Source: an uncultured Clostridia bacterium
Lineage (GTDB): Bacteria > Bacillota > Clostridia > Oscillospirales > Acutalibacteraceae
Assembly (NCBI GenBank): GCA_947302895.1
Contig: CAMYWU010000087.1
Span: 1 to 6,524 of the forward strand
DNA: 6,524 nt
Direction: 5' to 3'
The first letter of the stretch is position 1. The number at the start of each line of letters is the position of its first letter. This document shows, piece after piece, positions 4,851-6,524 of the stretch. Below the pieces are notes generated by a model. The model was given only the letters and a program-made list of their open reading frames with translations, made no database searches and was not told the DNA's origin. A program made the translations under genes and the position numbers.

Positions 4851-6410
4851 AAAGATGTTATTTAAAATATCAAGCCATTTATCAGTAAGCTCGAAACTGT
4901 CGTTTTCAAATATACTGTTGTGAAGTCTGAAAGCAATATCAATATAAAGCATTGCTTCAACTTTCTCTTTTGATGAAAGAGGTGCAAAATACTCAATCAA
5001 TTCGTCCTTCAAAGCCTGCTTATCCTTATTTGCATCAGTAAGTTCTGTTCCGATAAATCTTGCGATATCAAGCTCAACTGGTGCAATATAGCCAATCGGG
5101 TCGATTGCAACAATATTTCCGCCTGTTTTCATAATATTATAGCGGTGCAAATCGCCGTGTACAAGATGGCATTCGTCCGATGAAAAAACGCTTTCATAAA
5201 GCTCATTGGCTTTTTTAACGTGTCCCATTATTTCATCATATCTGTATGTAAAGCCCTTATCGTCAAGCTTGTTTTGCAAAACTGAACGGTAATCCGAAAA
5301 CGTTGCCTTAACATCCTTTGACAGCTCAAGAGTTTTATATCCGAGAATTGCATTCTTGAAAAACTCAAAGAGCTTTTTATTATTTGAATCAAACCTGTCA
5401 ATATCGCCCTCCATCTGATACAGAAGGATTGCAGAACAGCTGTCATCAAAATCATAGAGCTCACACATAAAGGAAGCAGGCAAATGCTGATAGCAACTCT
5501 TTTCAGGCTCGTATCTTCCGATAAATGGAGGAATAATCTTTATAACACAATTTCCGTAATTAACACTTGAAGCAAGAAAGATAATACCGAAGTGCGAGGT
5601 TTTAACAACCTGATAGTCGGTTATCTGCCATTTCTGGAGAAGGCTCGGAATTTCCTCGTGCAGCCTCTTCATCCAGCTCTTAGTTTCAGAGGGATAGTTT
5701 TCATAAAGGTATCTGTTAAGACGTCTAACCCTGTCGAAAACTGCGCTGTAATCAACGCCGTTATCCCTTGCATTAATAAGCGCTTCAAGATACTTCAAGT
5801 CTGCGGGATATGTTAATTTATAGTTGTTATTAAAATCAAAATACAGCTCAATCGGACTACCCTCAGGAAGCTGCTGAGTAACCTCTGTAAGCTTGCTTTC
5901 AGGGTCAAAGCTGTTATAGAGCAGCTCAAAATCGAAGCCCTCAGGCGATTGCATAAGATAATACCTGTCGCGATAAATATGGGGTATATCATAGCAACCC
6001 AGTGAGTCGGTTATCTGCTGAGCTGTAACAACCGCTGCGTTATTATCAAGAAAACCAAAGTATTTATCGATAAGCTCGCATGTTATCATAGGACGAACTG
6101 CGTCGCATACAATCAGCTTTTTACAGGAATAATTATCGTGGATGTAACTGAGCGCATTAACAAGGGAATAGTTTCTTGTTTTTCCGCCGTTAACGAAATC
6201 AATCCTGTCGTTTAAAGCAAGATTTGTAAGATAGCTCTTGTTTTCCTCAACGTTGGTTACAATAACAATTCTGTCAACAGTTTTTGCTTCAAGAATTGAC
6301 TCAACAACATATTCAATTACCATTTTTCCATTTATTCTATGGAACTGCTTCGGAATGTTGGAGCCAAATCTGGCACCAACTCCGTTAGCAAGAATTGCAA
6401 CTATATTCAT
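4848..6410 (-). CDS. Bifunctional fusion: IspD/TarI-like cytidylyltransferase plus APH-type small-molecule kinase
   Basis: A 520-residue two-domain protein. Domain 1 (about 1-215) is an IspD/TarI-type CTP-dependent nucleotidyltransferase: ILANGVGARFG (6-16), PKQF (20-23), GGKTRNYSL (75-83), CDAVRP (102-107), QSPEGF (154-159) and NNYKLTYPADL (195-205). Domain 2 (about 265-520) is an aminoglycoside-phosphotransferase/choline-kinase-like fold: strand-3 lysine in CVIKI (K291), helix-C Glu at 301 or 303, the catalytic loop HGDLHRYN (418-425; D420, N425) and the metal-binding Asp in AIDPIG (D437). The pair could phosphorylate a small alcohol and then attach CMP, giving a CDP-activated donor. A LicD-like gene lies directly upstream and supports this. 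I chose the ATG at 6410, not the GTG nine bases further up, because IspD-type proteins begin with MNIVAILA-like strands and the AGGA would lie only one base from the GTG. Departures in the nucleotidyltransferase domain (GG to NG, TDDA-like to TQQL) argue against the isoprenoid role. The substrate is unknown. Confidence 0.85.
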   Translation of the reverse strand: MNIVAILANGVGARFGSNIPKQFHRINGKMVIEYVVESILEAKTVDRIVIVTNVEENKSYLTNLALNDRIDFVNGGKTRNYSLVNALSYIHDNYSCKKLIVCDAVRPMITCELIDKYFGFLDNNAAVVTAQQITDSLGCYDIPHIYRDRYYLMQSPEGFDFELLYNSFDPESKLTEVTQQLPEGSPIELYFDFNNNYKLTYPADLKYLEALINARDNGVDYSAVFDRVRRLNRYLYENYPSETKSWMKRLHEEIPSLLQKWQITDYQVVKTSHFGIIFLASSVNYGNCVIKIIPPFIGRYEPEKSCYQHLPASFMCELYDFDDSCSAILLYQMEGDIDRFDSNNKKLFEFFKNAILGYKTLELSKDVKATFSDYRSVLQNKLDDKGFTYRYDEIMGHVKKANELYESVFSSDECHLVHGDLHRYNIMKTGGNIVAIDPIGYIAPVELDIARFIGTELTDANKDKQALKDELIEYFAPLSSKEKVEAMLYIDIAFRLHNSIFENDSFELTDKWLDILNNIF

Positions 6411-6424
6411 AATTCTCACATCCT
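6411..6424 (-). promoter_or_regulatory. Start-deciding ribosome binding region of the fusion gene
   Basis: On the minus strand this reads AGGATGTGAGAATT and ends at the ATG at 6410. AGGA is 10 bases from the ATG and GAG about 5 bases from it, while the in-frame GTG (6417-6419) is only one base from AGGA and too close to be served by it. This favours the ATG, although both distances are off the ideal and GTG use cannot be ruled out. Confidence 0.5.
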
Positions 6425-6434
6425 GTTTGCACTC

Positions 6435-6524
6435 TTAATTCAATTCTATATTATCAAATGATTCCAGATGCGAATCATATTTTTTTGGAGTCATATAGTC
6501 TTCCCCGTATTCATATGTCAGATA
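6435..6524 (-). CDS. C-terminal end of a probable LicD-family phosphotransferase (partial)
   Basis: The minus strand is open from the right edge for 29 codons and ends in TAA at 6435-6437, 24 bases before the start of the cytidylyltransferase-kinase fusion. The peptide begins YLTYEYGEDYMTPKKYDS and resembles the C-terminal end of LicD-family proteins, which commonly finish with a (Y/L)L-x-x-x-YG-x-(D/W)-(Y/W)M-x-P pattern. LicD enzymes transfer phosphocholine or other phospho-alcohols from CDP-activated donors to teichoic acids or surface glycans. That fits a neighbour predicted to make a CDP-activated compound. Only the tail is visible, so the call rests on a short motif plus context, and the catalytic part cannot be checked. 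Confidence 0.6.
   Translation of the reverse strand, partial: YLTYEYGEDYMTPKKYDSHLESFDNIELN

Noticed and set aside
4848..5620. Aminoglycoside resistance phosphotransferase
   Set aside because: The kinase motif is shared by choline, methylthioribose and other small-molecule kinases. Fusion to a cytidylyltransferase and a LicD-like neighbour favour a biosynthetic role.
6411..6419. GTG at 6419 as start of the fusion gene
   Set aside because: AGGA would be only one base away and the extra residues precede the normal first strand of the IspD fold. The ATG at 6410 fits better.
1..6524. CRISPR arrays, insertion sequences, tRNA or rRNA genes
   Set aside because: I saw no regularly spaced repeats, transposase motifs with terminal repeats, or tRNA-like cloverleaf sequence on either strand.

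Overview
The window looks like chromosomal DNA of an anaerobic Firmicute, probably a gut-type clostridium of the Oscillospiraceae/Ruminococcaceae kind. The grounds are flavin and iron-sulfur electron-bifurcation genes, strong AGGAGG ribosome sites, short spacers, moderate GC in the redox genes and AT-richer membrane and surface genes. The assignment is by style and gene content only; there is no rRNA or other marker. Coding density is very high and no gene-free stretch exceeds about 100 bases.

Left part, plus strand: the C-terminal half of a NuoF/HydB-type flavoprotein (cut by the window edge, with an in-frame stop close to the edge) is followed 12 bases later by a 732-residue multi-cofactor protein. 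That protein places a GltD/NfnB-type NADP(H):FAD oxidoreductase between the two halves of a NuoG/HydA-type iron-sulfur arm. Together they look like the NAD(H)-handling and NADP(H)-handling subunits of a soluble electron-bifurcating transhydrogenase of the Sporomusa (Stn) type, which couples NADPH, NADH and ferredoxin. The expected small NuoE-like subunit would lie upstream, outside the window. A VanZ-like membrane protein overlaps the end of the large subunit by ATGA, but a strong terminator-like hairpin lies about 30 bases inside its coding sequence, so it may be uncoupled from the redox operon at the RNA level.

Middle: the VanZ-like gene ends inside a perfect 14-bp inverted repeat that also serves as the terminator of the converging minus-strand operon. 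Only 12 bases separate the two stop codons.

Right part, minus strand, read right to left: the last 29 codons of a probable LicD-family phosphotransferase (cut by the right edge), a 520-residue fusion of an IspD/TarI-like cytidylyltransferase with an APH-type small-molecule kinase, and a PfkB-family sugar kinase. Gaps are 24 and 8 bases. The likely logic is: the APH domain phosphorylates a small alcohol, the cytidylyltransferase domain converts the phosphate into a CDP-activated form, and LicD moves the phospho-alcohol onto a cell-surface glycan. The arrangement parallels LicA-LicC-LicD phosphocholine decoration, but with different enzyme families, so the transferred group may not be choline. 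The PfkB kinase presumably supplies or salvages a related sugar; its substrate cannot be read from the sequence.

Most notable: the IspD-APH fusion beside a LicD tail, the GltD-in-NuoG architecture, and the intragenic hairpin between the redox operon and the VanZ-like gene.
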